This document shows, in pieces, positions 24,983 through 35,327 of a stretch of 64,000 nucleotides of DNA. Every line of letters begins with the position of its first letter. The stretch's first letter is position 1. This stretch comes from Eutreptiella sp. 'Long Island Sound 2002' (Eukaryota; Euglenozoa; Euglenophyceae; Eutreptiales; Eutreptiaceae): assembly GCA_964036045.1 (NCBI GenBank), contig OZ038391.1, forward strand, positions 39,855,232 through 39,919,231. Direction: 5' to 3'. The translations under genes were made by a program, and so were the position numbers. The notes beneath the pieces were generated by a model that saw only the letters and a list, made by a program, of their open reading frames with translations, did not search any database and was not told the origin of the DNA.

Positions 24983-25285
24983 ATGACTGATAGCAACTCA
25001 GCCGCCACGCAAGATGAGGGAAAGGATGAGGCAGATGTGTGTGCTTTGTGTTGTCAAAAGCGCTCAACCATCACAGTTTGTGGTGAGTGCAAGGAGCATT
25101 TGTGTGCTGAATATATTGACCTCCACACTTGTGGGGATAATAATACTGTTTGTAGGGTTTGTCGAGAAGTGACAAGCGTTGACGTTGGGGTGAATTCACA
25201 CTATTTCGCCTTATGCAACGTGGTTTGTAGGGAGGGTTTGTGGTCCACTCTGGTCTATTTGGGGGGGTTCTCTAGGGGAGGGTAA
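24983..25285 (+). CDS. possible small Cys-rich (B-box/RING-like) zinc-finger protein
   Basis: This 100-residue frame starts with MTDSNSAATQDEGKDEADVC. It has a dense, ordered metal-binding pattern in residues 20-65: CALC, then CGEC, then HLC, then LHTC, then CRVC. The spacing recalls B-box or other cross-brace zinc fingers, but I cannot assign a family. An acidic N-terminus precedes the Cys cluster. The last 35 residues look less protein-like and may be intron read-through, so the coding part may end near 25180. It lies 450 bases upstream of the LRR gene on the same strand. Expression is unproven. Confidence 0.4.
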   Translation: MTDSNSAATQDEGKDEADVCALCCQKRSTITVCGECKEHLCAEYIDLHTCGDNNTVCRVCREVTSVDVGVNSHYFALCNVVCREGLWSTLVYLGGFSRGG

Positions 25286-25733
25286 ATCTGGGGTTAAAGT
25301 CGGGGTTGTTAACACAAAGTAGTGTGCCGGGCGCGTGCTGGGCAAACATTCCCCCAATGTGTAAGGCCGCAAGCCAGACCTCTCCCCAGAATGCTGTTTT
25401 GGGTTGATGCTCACACCAAGACTGAGAACTAGGTCCCGAAAGTTTGCTTGACTGTCTGCTTTCCTCTGGATGACATTGTTTGGATGCCTTTATGTTTTCC
25501 ACAGTTCAATGTTTCACGATTCTGTTATGACTTGCTTTGGGCATTGTCAGGGCTGTTGGTGGTGTCTTCGTGGGCCATACCGTAATGTGCAGTGGCAGAG
25601 GGGGGGTTCTATGGGGGCGAAGCGCCCAACTGTTGAGCACAATGGCTGCCATTGGTTGGTGAATGCTTGGATGCCCGCCTCTGCTTCATGAGCACCCTTA
25701 CCTGCCATTGCCATGTGTAATTGCAGGTGTAGC

Positions 25734-27005
25734 ATGGCCCTACAACTTTCTGATGACGAGTGGCGATGCATCTCTGATTTTCTGCGGTCGGGTGTCCTAA
25801 GCCGTGTGTGCCATAGAACCTGGACAGTTCTGCGCAGGCGGCACATAACTTGGCATGCCACTGGCGATAACATTGCGCAGTTGCTGCTGCTCGTGGATGC
25901 TGATCCCGCAGTCTCTACCCTCACCATTGGATGCACCAACATGCAAGACCACGACGCGTGCGCTCTTGCGGCGCTGAAAGGTGTCCCTTCACTCAGAGGT
26001 CTCACTCTGGATTTCTCAGGCAACGGTGCGATTGGGGACAACGCTGCACAGTCGCTCGCTGCACTGAGGGGTGCACCGTCGCTGATGGACCTTACACTAC
26101 GCCTCAGCGGACCCGTTGGGGACACCGTTGCGGAAGCTCTCGCTGCACTGAAGGAAGCCCCCTCCCTGACGGCACTCGTTGTGCAGTTGGAGTGCGGTGA
26201 AATCACAAACACTGGCGCACGCTCTCTGGCGACCCTTACCCGTGCAGCCGCCCTCACAGCCCTTACACTGGATCTGGGGTACAATCATATCGGTGACGGT
26301 GGCGTTCAGGCACTCGCTACACTCAGCGCCACCACGTGCCTGACCTCCCTCACCCTTAATCTGGTATGCAATCGAATGGGAATCGGTGGCGCGGAGGCCT
26401 TGGGTGCGTTGTGGGGTATGACTACGCTGGTGAGCCTCAATTTGAGTCTCGGAAACAATGAGATCAGGGATTGCGGTGCACATGCAATCGCGCAGCTCAG
26501 GAAGTCCTCCACGTTGACGAGGCTCAGTCTGGACCTGAAACGCAACGAAATCGGAGCCGCTGGTGCGGAAGCGCTTGCGCTGCTGAACACGGCCTCTGCA
26601 CTGACAGCGTTGACTTTGAATCTCTGGTGCAACCAATTAGGGACCAGCGGCGCACAGGCACTTGCTGCGCTCAGGTGGGCGCCCTCAGTCACAACGCTTC
26701 TTTTAGATCTGGAATGCAATCAAATCGGAGACACCGGGGCGCAGGCACTTGGCACACTGAAGGAGGCACCCTCCCTCACAGCCCTTACACTGGATCTCGC
26801 AAGCAATCAGATCGGGGATGGTGGTGCACATGCCCTTGCTACACTGAAGCATGCACCCTCATTAACAGCCCTCAGTTTGGACCTGGAGGACAATCATATC
26901 ACTCCCCATGGGGCACAGGCTCTTGCTGTGCTGACGACGGCACGCACATTGTCAGCGCTCGATCTAAACTTGGAGGACAATCCAATCGCTGGAAGCAGTC
27001 TATGA
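25734..27005 (+). CDS. intronless leucine-rich-repeat protein (ribonuclease-inhibitor-like) with F-box-like N-terminus
   Basis: This 423-residue frame starts at MALQLSDDEW. An in-frame Met seven codons upstream (25713) is possible, but the sequence between looks like a splice acceptor (TTGCAG). Residues 1-40 (LSDDEWRCISDFL, then LSRVCHRTW) resemble a short F-box. About twelve leucine-rich repeats follow, most exactly 29 residues (87 bases) long, of the form SLTALTLDLxxNQIGDxGA then QALATLKxAP, with Asn at the usual LRR turn. The last repeat is cut after LNLEDNPIAG. Proteins of this shape usually act as protein-binding scaffolds; with a real F-box it would be a substrate adaptor for a cullin-RING ubiquitin ligase, which is inference. 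No introns, unlike the other genes here. The near-identical units suggest growth or homogenisation by unequal exchange. Confidence 0.88.
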   Translation: MALQLSDDEWRCISDFLRSGVLSRVCHRTWTVLRRRHITWHATGDNIAQLLLLVDADPAVSTLTIGCTNMQDHDACALAALKGVPSLRGLTLDFSGNGAIGDNAAQSLAALRGAPSLMDLTLRLSGPVGDTVAEALAALKEAPSLTALVVQLECGEITNTGARSLATLTRAAALTALTLDLGYNHIGDGGVQALATLSATTCLTSLTLNLVCNRMGIGGAEALGALWGMTTLVSLNLSLGNNEIRDCGAHAIAQLRKSSTLTRLSLDLKRNEIGAAGAEALALLNTASALTALTLNLWCNQLGTSGAQALAALRWAPSVTTLLLDLECNQIGDTGAQALGTLKEAPSLTALTLDLASNQIGDGGAHALATLKHAPSLTALSLDLEDNHITPHGAQALAVLTTARTLSALDLNLEDNPIAGSSL

Positions 27006-27218
27006 ACGCTTTGTTCATGAAACGCTACACAGTCACACCAGCCTCACCATAGGCAGGGTCAGGAGCCAGGAGCAAAGGCACCAGGGTTGGATGTCACACC
27101 AGCTGAATGAAGATGGTCGTTGTTAATACTATGAAATATGAAACATGGACCATGTAAAGTCCTCCTAACCCTGCTCCTCCTCTAGCGGCTTCTCATTGCT
27201 GACCAATGCAGGGTCTCA

Positions 27219-27581
27219 ATGGCAGCCGTGGGACCTCCGAATCAAATCAAAATCCTGAAATTCCTGAAATTCCTATCTACAAAGGCTGTTTTGCCTAATG
27301 AAAACGCTGATGGCTCCACACCATTGCATGGAATTATGAATTGGTGTGCACTCCCCCCACTCCTTTGTGCAAGGCGCGCTCGATTTTGGACTCACGAACT
27401 GTTGAGAATCTTGAATGATGATTGTGCTTTGCGCAAGCCGTGGCCTGCCCAAGCGGGGGGCGCATGGGTGCGGTTTTCCCTGCTTTTGGGAACCCGTAAA
27501 GTGTCTCTCCATTTTTCCGTTGAAGGATCATTGCAAATGTTCATTCAATTTTCTTTGCAGTTGTGCATTGATTTGTATTGA
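27219..27581 (+). pseudogene. ankyrin-like remnant
   Basis: A 120-residue frame contains KFLKFLSTKAVLPNENADGS followed by TPLHGIMNW, which fits the end of one ankyrin repeat and the start of the next. The rest does not follow the ankyrin pattern and no flanking exons were found. I read it as a decayed fragment or isolated exon. The link to the ankyrin gene at 35 kb is only one of domain type. Confidence 0.25.
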
Positions 27582-29479
27582 GGCATCATGGGGCACTTCT
27601 TTTGCATCCCCATGCTGTCCTTGCACATGTGGTGCTACCCCATGTTCCTTGTAGTGAGCAATGCCTTGAATAAAACCCTGATGGTCTTAGGTACTCACTC
27701 AATGGGTGAGGAACCTGCAGGTATTGTTGTTGGGCCGCCACCCAATGGCAATAATTTTGGTTCCATCCGGTACACGTTCCTGTTTTAGACATGTTTGTTT
27801 AGGTCAAACCCGTGCTGAAACATGGTCAATATTTCGTACGTCAGTTCAGCAAGCCATGCCAGTGTAATGGTGCTCAGGTGCTCAGGTGCTGCACCTACAC
27901 CCCGGCTTGTCTAAACTGCATGAGATGCGGTTTCCGTTCCTCGAGCACCTTTGCTGCGGCTTGCACAGGGGGGGGGGGGGGGTAACTGTGTGCTGCTTGT
28001 TTTAAATGGCTAGACACCTTGACGAGCATCTTAAAAATCCTGGATGGAAATTGCAAACTTTCTGTGTTTTCAGCCAACGATCGCCTTTTTTGGCCATTCC
28101 AAGCCAGACCCATTTGTGGAATCGCAGTGGAATGGCAATCAACCTCGAAAAACCTTTGTATGATGAGACGTTGTTTTGGCAAAATGGATAATCCTGAACA
28201 GAAATACTGGTTTTGCTGCTTGTTGATGCTTGTTGTTTGTTGCTGACTGAATTATTAGTTTGCAGAAGAGGTACAACAAGTGTTTTGCACCAGTTGTGCC
28301 CATGCTTGGTGGCCTTATGAACATATTGATGCTTGATGTTGTGCAGCACTGATTTCATGGATTCACTGCATATTCTCGCTACAAGCCCCGTATGTTGTTC
28401 CCACCATCTTGATTCACAGGCATTTTCATCGCTTGCCACTCGGTGTAAAACCGAATGTGTGGCATCTGTGCCATGAATGAGTTTATACAAGGGTTGCATC
28501 TCTAGCGACACATTGGGAGCAGGTGGAACATTTGATGGTTCAAACCAAGTACCCCCCCCCCCCCCCGTGTCCACCCCCCCCCCCGTGTCCATCCCCCCCC
28601 CAAGGGGGGGAACCGTGACTTGGTCCATGAACAATAAGAAATCAATAGGAAATCACAGGCGCCGAAGGTGCTGAAGAAAAATTTTTAGTTGGGTTATACT
28701 AGAATTGGCTGGTCGGGAGTGGTGTATGGTCCCCCCCCCCCCCCAGGGGGGGAACCGTCACTTGGTGACGGTTCCCCCCGGGTTGGGGGGGAACCGTCGT
28801 CCCTTGGGGGGGGATGGACATGGGGGGGGGAAGGTAGCAGAGGTAAGCCAAATCAACAAAGTTCAGGCCCAAAATCCAAAAGTTCACAAAACAATGTCAT
28901 CAATTGGGGTGCAGAAGAACAGTTTCAGAAGAGTCCACCACTACAACAGGAAAAACATGGAAATGATAAGTGCCTTGTGGTCTGGTATTCCTTGTGTACA
29001 TGTGCCAATATTGAGAATGTGGTATTGGTGATCATTGCCTCCCCGTCATTAGACCAGAAACATACTCACAGCACAGGGTAGATGCCCTTTGGTGGCACTC
29101 GTTTAAAGCAAGAGGTTCTCGAAAGGACATACGGTACACCATGCAAAAAGAAAACAACCAAAAAGCAACATACTACAGCCACTACACACAGATAGTCGGC
29201 ACGAAGCACACACACCCCCCCCCCCCGTACCCCGTGTATCATGCGCCTTCCTCGCTCGCTTCGCTCACTTAGGAGACGTGCACGTGTGCACAGGTAAACA
29301 CTGTTGGCGGACCGTTTTTGGGAAAGGGGGCCTTTGGCCCCCTTTGCATATTTTGGCACTTCACGTCTACAACATGCCAAAAGTGTCAACAATTAGCAGA
29401 CCGCGTCTACAGACCGCATGTGTGCACGGGTAAACCCCCCCCCTCGTACGCCCCCTTACCCTCCCCCCTGTGATAGTGT
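27582..29479. other. intergenic repeat-rich stretch
   Basis: No gene is supported. It holds a G-run after CACA at 27964-27981 (the same terminal word as other elements), the G/C-tract palindromes at 28540-28835, and a C-run at 29215-29226. The small ORFs show no domain pattern. Confidence 0.4.
28540..28835. repeat. G/C-tract palindrome cluster
   Basis: Left arm: C-runs separated by GTGTCCA words, then GGGGGGGGAACCGTGACTTGG (28550-28625, given as key blocks). Right arm: GGGGGGGAACCGTCACTTGG, a palindrome GGTGACGGTTCCCCCC, more G-runs and GGATGGACATGGGG (28730-28835). The arms are partly inverted copies. The core CACTTGGTGACGGT recurs, changed, at 63480-63545. Several G-runs could form G-quadruplexes. 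Confidence 0.6.
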
Positions 29480-29850
29480 GCTTGCAACACAACGTCACAG
29501 TGTCACATTGTGCCTTCTGCACAGTGTGACACTGTGCCAGCTGTGCAGCACGAACTCACGGAGTTCGTGCTGCACAGCTTCACGAAGTGCCTGTAACGGA
29601 CTGCCTACAACACAGTGTGACAGTGTGCCTGCACGGCATCATAGGGTGCCAGTTGCACTGCATGACAGTGAGCTTGTTGCTCATTGTGGCAAGGTGCGTA
29701 CAACAAAGCGTCATAGAGTGCCTGTTGCACTGGGTTGCATCGTGCCTACTGCACTGTGTGACAGTGTGCCGACTGCACAGCATGGCAGTGAGCTAGCTGC
29801 ACACTGTGGCAGAGTGCGTGACAGTGAGCGAGCTACACAGCGTGATAGAG

Positions 29851-30666
29851 GGGGTGTTGCCTGAACCGTGCGCGCACCGTGCACGCACCGTGCGCGCACC
29901 GTGCGTCCTTTTGCGTATTCTATGTCCACCAGATCCACAATGCCTGAATCTGAGCTGCCCTGGCTTGTCGCCGGACTGCCTGTGTACTACCACCGCTCCA
30001 ACGGGGATAGGGTGTCGGCCACTGTTGTTGACCCTTCTCCAAGAGGTGGGCGTCGCGTCTCTATTCGGTACGAATTGGGTGGTGAAGAGGTCTTGTACGA
30101 GCATGCACCCGAGGAGCGGTTGGAGTTTGCAATTGTGACTGCTGAGAGCCCCGATTCCCCCCAACCTGTGCACCATGAGGCGCCGATGGACGCTTTGCTG
30201 GAGCCCCAATTACCTGAAGTGGAAACTAAAGCCCCTAGAATTGATGATCATGAGCCAGAATGCTGTGGCGGATGAAATTGAAATTCCCGTAACCCAACCA
30301 GTGTTGTCGCTTGTGTTGTCGCCTGTGCATGGTTTGTAACGGAGGTGCGTGCAAGGTGCAGAAATTGGGAGCCTGGAACCTGTGACAAGCATCAGATTCA
30401 AAAAAAAAATTCCCGGTACGCCAATAGGGGCTGCAGGGTGCAGAAAATAGGACCCTGGAACCTGTGACAAGCATCAGACTAAAAATTGAAGAATCCTGGT
30501 ATGCCAGTATGGACTGCAAGGTGCAGAAATCAGGACCCTGGGTGTGTTTCTATGGGGGCCATTCAACGGGGTACAAGTTGGGCAACCATCCCAAAAACAT
30601 TGAACCGTGCGCGCACCGTGCACGCACCGTGCGCGCACCGTGCGCGCACCGTGCAACAACGCCCCC
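29851..30666 (+). mobile_element. 816-bp transposon-like cassette, copy 1 (carries intact 111-aa ORF)
   Basis: The left end reads GGGGTGTTGCCTGAAC and the right end, in reverse complement, GGGGGCGTTGTTGCAC: imperfect terminal inverted repeats. Just inside both ends are tandem CCGTGCGCGCA units (29864-29907 and 30604-30653), themselves near-palindromic. Both flanks read AGAG (29847-29850 and 30667-30670), consistent with a 4-bp target duplication in the minisatellite. Inside are the 111-residue ORF and about 2.5 tandem copies of a unit of about 75 bases (30345-30540; shared block CCTGGAACCTGTGACAAGC). No transposase is visible, so it would move in trans. Confidence 0.7.
29940..30275 (+). CDS. 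111-residue protein carried by cassette copy 1
   Basis: The product begins MPESELPWLVAGLPVYYHRS and continues with short strand-like segments (GDRVSATVV, RVSIRYELGG, EEVLYEHAPEERLEF), then an acidic, Pro-rich tail ending ECCGG. The first 65 residues look like a small beta-barrel of the Tudor/SH3/chromo-like kind, a shape-based guess with no family match. The Met at 29940 is chosen because the protein-like pattern starts there; the frame is open upstream to 29868 through the GC-rich subterminal repeat. The second cassette has the same frame with a premature stop. This could be a cargo protein, an accessory transposition factor or a captured host fragment. Confidence 0.5.
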   Translation: MPESELPWLVAGLPVYYHRSNGDRVSATVVDPSPRGGRRVSIRYELGGEEVLYEHAPEERLEFAIVTAESPDSPQPVHHEAPMDALLEPQLPEVETKAPRIDDHEPECCGG

Positions 30667-31673
30667 AGAGTGTGCTGCACAGCGTGACAATGTGACAATG
30701 TGACAATGTCTCACAGTGTATGCTGCACTACAGGACAGTGTGCCTGTTGCACAGCGTGACAATGTGACAGCTGCCTAGCGACACGGAGTGCGTGCTGCAC
30801 GGTGTCACATAATGCCTACAACACAGTGTGACTCATTGCGTTGCACAGTGTGACAGTGTACTTGCCGCATAGCGTGACAGGGTGTGGCTGCCCTATGTGA
30901 CACAGTGTCTGCAGCAAGATGCATAGCCTCACAGAGTGCTTGCAGCCAGATGCATAGCATCACAGAGTGCTTGCTGCATGGTGTGACAGTATGCTTGCAG
31001 CACAACATCACAGGGTGCCTGCACTGCATGACAGTGAGCTTAGAGTGACAGGGTGCACCCAACAAAGCGTCACAGAGTGCCACCATGCTGCACCGTGACA
31101 TTGAGCCAGCAGCGCAGCATTAGAGTGTATTGGTTGCACTGTGTGACAACAAGCAAGCTGTGCAATGTGACAAGGTGCGTGCCGCATAGCAACACACAGT
31201 GTCTCACAGTGTATGCTAGTGTATGCTGCACTACTTGATAGCAGTGCAGCATCACAGAGTGCCAGTAGCACAAGGATAGGGGAAGCCTCTTACTGTATCC
31301 CCTTTTGATAGCAAGGAAGGCTCTTACCTTATTCCCCTCCAGCGGCGAGGAAGGCTCGGACATCATTCCCCTCCGACGGCAAGGAAGGCTCTTACCTTGT
31401 TCCCCTCCGACAGCGAAGAGACACCACCCCCTCCCTCCCTCCCTCCGTCCCTCCCTCCAAGCTAGCCGCACACCGACACATAAAGCCAGCGGTACACTGG
31501 TGCAAAGGGCCTACAAGATCGCGCCACACGTGCATGTGTAGCGTCACAACGTGCCTACAGCAAAGCGTGGTAGTGTGCATGCTGCACATCGTGACAAAAT
31601 GTGCCAACAACACACCGTGACAGTGAGCCCGCATCACGTTGTGACAATGTGCCTGCTCCACAGCGTTCCAGAG

Positions 31674-32490
31674 GGGGTGTTGCCTGAACCGTGCGCGCAC
31701 CGTGCGCGCACCGTGCGCGCACCGTGCGTCCTTTTGCGTATTCTGTGTCCACCAGATCCACAATGCCTGAATCTGAGCTGCCCTAGCTTGTCGCCGGACT
31801 GCCTGTGTACTACCACCGCTCCAACGGGGATAGGGTGTCGGCCACTGTCGTTGACCCTTCTCCAAGAGGTGGGAGTCGCGTCTCTATTCGGTACGAATTG
31901 GGTGGTGAAGAGGTCTTGTACGAGCATGCACCCGAGGAGCGGTTGGAGTTTGCAATTGTGACTGCTGAGAGCCCCGATTCCCCCCAACCTATGCACTATG
32001 AGGCGCCGATGGACGCTTTGCTGGAGCCCCAATTACCTGAAGTGGAAGCTGAAGCCCCTAGAATTGATGACCATGAGCCAGAATGCTGTGGCGGATGAAA
32101 TTGAAATTCCCGTAACCCAACCAGTGTTGTCGCTTGTGTTGTCGCCTGTGCATGGTTTGTTACGGAGGTGCGTGCAAGGTGCAGAAATTGGGAGCCTGGA
32201 ACCTGTGACAAGCATCAGATTCAAAAAAAAAAATTCCCGGTACGCCAATAGGGGCTGCAGGGTGCAGAAAATAGGACCCTGGAACCTGTGACAAGCATCA
32301 GACTAAAAAATGAAGAATCCTGGTATGCCAGTATGGACTGCAAGGTGCAGAAATCAGGACCCTGGGTGTGTTTCTATGGGGGCCATTCAACGGGGTACAA
32401 GTTGGGCAACCATCCCAAAAACATTGAACCGTGCGCGCACCGTGCACGCACCGTGCGCGCACCGTGCGCGCACCGTGCGACAACGCCCCC
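31674..32490 (+). mobile_element. 817-bp transposon-like cassette, copy 2
   Basis: This is nearly identical to 29851-30666, displaced by 1823 bases, with the same ends (GGGGTGTTGCCTGAAC left; reverse-complement right end GGGGGCGTTGTCGCAC). The flanks are AGAG on both sides (31670-31673 and 32491-32494). Sequences outside the ends differ from those of copy 1 after the target site, which favours two insertions over one tandem duplication, though a common minisatellite target makes this less certain. Confidence 0.7.
31763..32098 (+). pseudogene. broken copy of the 111-residue cassette ORF
   Basis: This is the same reading frame as 29940-30275, but codon 8 is TAG where the other copy has TGG (31784-31786). 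Across 336 bases I count eight differences: the nonsense change, five amino-acid replacements (R to S, V to M, H to Y, T to A, K to E) and two silent changes. That ratio suggests little selection on at least one copy. A Met downstream could start a shorter product lacking the conserved N-terminus. Confidence 0.7.
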
Positions 32491-32700
32491 AGAGTGCCGG
32501 AGGCACAGCGTCACAGGGTGCCCACCACAAAAATGGCGTCACAGAGTGCGTGTCGTGGAGTGTCATAGGGAGCTAGGTGTGCAAGATCACCGAGTGCTTG
32601 CTGCACGTCGTGACGGAGTGCGTGCCACGCAAGGTCACATAGAGCCAGCAGCATAGTAATGCAGAGTGCAGCTACACAACACGACCGTGTGCCTTCCCGG

Positions 32701-35327
32701 TACCCTTTGTTGACTTGCATGAGAGCGAAAATGCTGCCCCTCTGCTCTGTGCCCATGCACGGGGGCACAAGCACCCTCAATTAGCCCGGTGCTAATGGGC
32801 CCTACGCCGCCGGGGCTTGCAGTGCCAAGGGAGCGGGAGTGCAGTTTGTCGAGGGCTGTGGGCGAGGCCACAACGCGCGCCAGGAGCACCCCGCGTGACG
32901 AGCGGGATGGCCTTTCGCCGCCGGGGGCCGGCATCGTCCAAGGGGAATGAGGTGAAGGTCTATCGGGGGCATGGGGTGTGCATTTCATATGGCATGGCCG
33001 GCCGATTGGCAGAGGTGTCGGGGACGCCATCCCTCCCTACCTCCCTCCCTCCCTCCCTCCCTCCGTCCGTGTCCAAGGTGGTGCAAGGGCGGGGGCAAGT
33101 ACGCCGCGGGGGGGGGGGGTGAGGGATAGTGGCAGGGGCAATGGCACGTGCGTGTAGGAGCTGAGGTGGAGACAGTGTGAGGGGCAAAGCCAAAGATAGT
33201 TCATGGGGAAGCGGCTGGAGAGGGGATAGGGTCTAGGTGGCCCAGCGCCCCCAGAGCAGGCGCTATTGTGGGGCCTCAGGGTGGAGCTCGGAGTGCTCTG
33301 CGTGCCAAGCGGAGCGTGGCCTAGGCACCGCCCCAACGGTGCGAGCACGGCCACAGCAGGCACAGGGGACACCCCAGACAACCCGCGGGGCATGGCCCCA
33401 CACTGCTAGGGGCTGGCGCCACCATGGGGGACTGCCGTTGCGGACAGGTGGGCCTTGGAGTGGAGCCAAGAGCACCCCACAAGCCAAGCGGGGCGTGACT
33501 CAAGCACAGCTCCTGGGAGCAAGGTGTTGGGAAGGGTCCGTCGAGGGCCTTGGGAGTGCATCTCATATGGTATGGCCGGCCGATATGCAGAGTCGTTGAG
33601 GATGCCATCGTGCTCCACCCCAGGCAGGTGTCCTGTGAACCTTAAGATCGGCCCCCAAATCCAAATCCAAACCCCCCCCGTACTCCCCCCCCCTAACCGA
33701 GGCCTTGTGCCAAACCCCCCCCCCCAACCCCCCCTCGTACCTCCAGGGTACAAGGGGGGGGATTTTGTGCCATATATGCACAACAACACAGAGCACCCAC
33801 CACACCTGCAGGTGCCAAAGATCAAATGAAAGTAGGATGTTTCCTCAATACATTGCTGGATTCTTTGGCACAATCGCACATGTTTTCATGCCATGTGGGA
33901 GCTCTGGGAGTGACCCCCATCCTAACACATTAATAATATGGGCAATGCCCAGCAGTGGGGCACAAGGCAGTGGCAGAAGCAGGAGGTCAAGGATTGAATA
34001 TAGACGAGAAGCAAAAGGGCATGAAAGTTTCCTCAACCCCACCAACTGAAAGTTGAGAGATGCTCGCGACCCCAGTCACCGAGTGAGTGCCTGTGTCCCC
34101 CAACTTTGCTTTGTACATAGCCCCTATGATACAATTTCTGTTTTTCCACAGTTCTGAAAACACCACATCTTTGTGTCAGAGAACATGTTGTGTGCACCAT
34201 GGTCCCCCATGGGTGCCCCATTGCCTCCTCCGTCCCTCACTCAGACAATTAAGAGACCTCGTCTGCGGTGCATATGGGTTTTACCTTTACAAGACCGCAC
34301 ACTGTGTTCACAGTGTATGCGCAGTGCAAACACTAGGCCACAGACAGAAAGCGTGGAGATTTTTCAGTCGTTTTTTTTTTCGTCCTTGGTGAGCTGCATG
34401 AGTGGATTCAACAACGCACCAGGGCGGCACATTTTTGTTATGAGGCAGAATCAGACATCAGGGCACCATTTGGCTTGTATTGTCCAACAAGTACTTGTCG
34501 TTCAATTGATTTCTCAGGGGGTGCGAAACATTTTTGCACATTTAACAGGATGGTTGAAATACCACTGCACCTATGTACCACCATTCTCCCTCAGACACAA
34601 CCATGTGTGCTGCCCTCATCCTGCTCTTGGGCTTGATGTAACGATCCTCAGCTGGGCTGGTGGGCACGGGCAACAAAGCTTGAGCATCACGATGCAAGTT
34701 TCTGCCGGTGTAATTCAACTCCACAAGGGTGTCATTGTGTACTGCCAGCAAGTGTAGCCTAGGCTTGGTGCCGTGTTGCACCAGTGCGTTCCTTGTTGCG
34801 TGACAAACCAACCCATGATGCGCACAACGAATCCGAAATCTTGGTGACGCAATCCATGGGTACAAGGGTTTCCCTTGGACACATTGAGCCTGCCTTGGTT
34901 CCCACTGGTTCCCGGTGGGCCTTTCCCCGTCCACGGGGTCGGCGATGTTGTGGGACCCCGACCGCTGGTGGGCCCGTTGAAGAGCCCGGCTGATGGTCGT
35001 GGTGATGGCGTATGATGTTCACCTCCGCCTGGTCCCCGTGGCGTGCTCGGTGCAATCTGGCCCCCCGGTGGCTTCTTCCCTCGTCGACACTGCCCGCCTT
35101 GCAGACCCATACTGTATCTTCACTGGTACCATTGGCTCGTTTGTCTGTCTTCTGCTTCCTCAATACGCTGTGCTCACTGCACTTTTCCTTCTGTTCTTTC
35201 ACGTTGCTTCGTCTCGTCGGTCATCGTTCCATGTTCCCGCCGTCTGTTTTTTACAGACATCATTTGGCACTGTTGCACAATTATTTGAGGCTGAATTCTG
35301 GCTGTCAGCCCGGCCGCAGTCCCGACA
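32701..35327. other. intergenic region upstream of the ankyrin/ART/TPR gene
   Basis: No gene is supported. At 33010-33065 there are CCCT-type short repeats, and at 33632-33780 a dispersed repeat whose inverted copy is at 40190-40345. Related words (CGTGCCAAGCGGAGCGTGG, ATATGGTATGGCCGGCCGAT) recur between about 32980 and 33600, suggesting a decayed tandem duplication. Just upstream of the gene, a TTTTTTACAG acceptor (35256) suggests an intron in the 5' untranslated region. Confidence 0.4.
33632..33780 (-). repeat. dispersed repeat, inverted copy of 40190-40345
   Basis: On the minus strand it contains ATATATGGCACAAAATCCCC, G-runs, TTTGGATTTGGATTTGGGGG and CCGATCTTAAGGTTCACAGG. These blocks appear in the same order on the plus strand at 40190-40345. 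A shorter trace (ATTTGGATTTGGATTGGCCC on the minus strand) is at 57510-57535. Confidence 0.75.

Larger units (their letters stand above)
29480..32700. repeat. degenerate CACAG/GTGACA minisatellite field
   Basis: Outside the two cassettes, this region is built from loosely repeated units of about 25-35 bases with the pattern TGCACAGYGTGACAGTGTGCCTG. They are found at 29480-29850, 30667-31280, 31540-31673 and 32491-32690. Units are too diverged and irregular for a coding or CRISPR reading. At 31281-31412 a different unit of 41-44 bases (GCAAGGAAGGCTCTTACC, then CCCCTCC) repeats three times. Both cassettes lie within this field. Confidence 0.75.

Noticed and set aside
29480-32700. CRISPR-like array
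   Set aside because: Units are degenerate, spacing is irregular and there are no unique spacers or cas genes; the window is eukaryotic.
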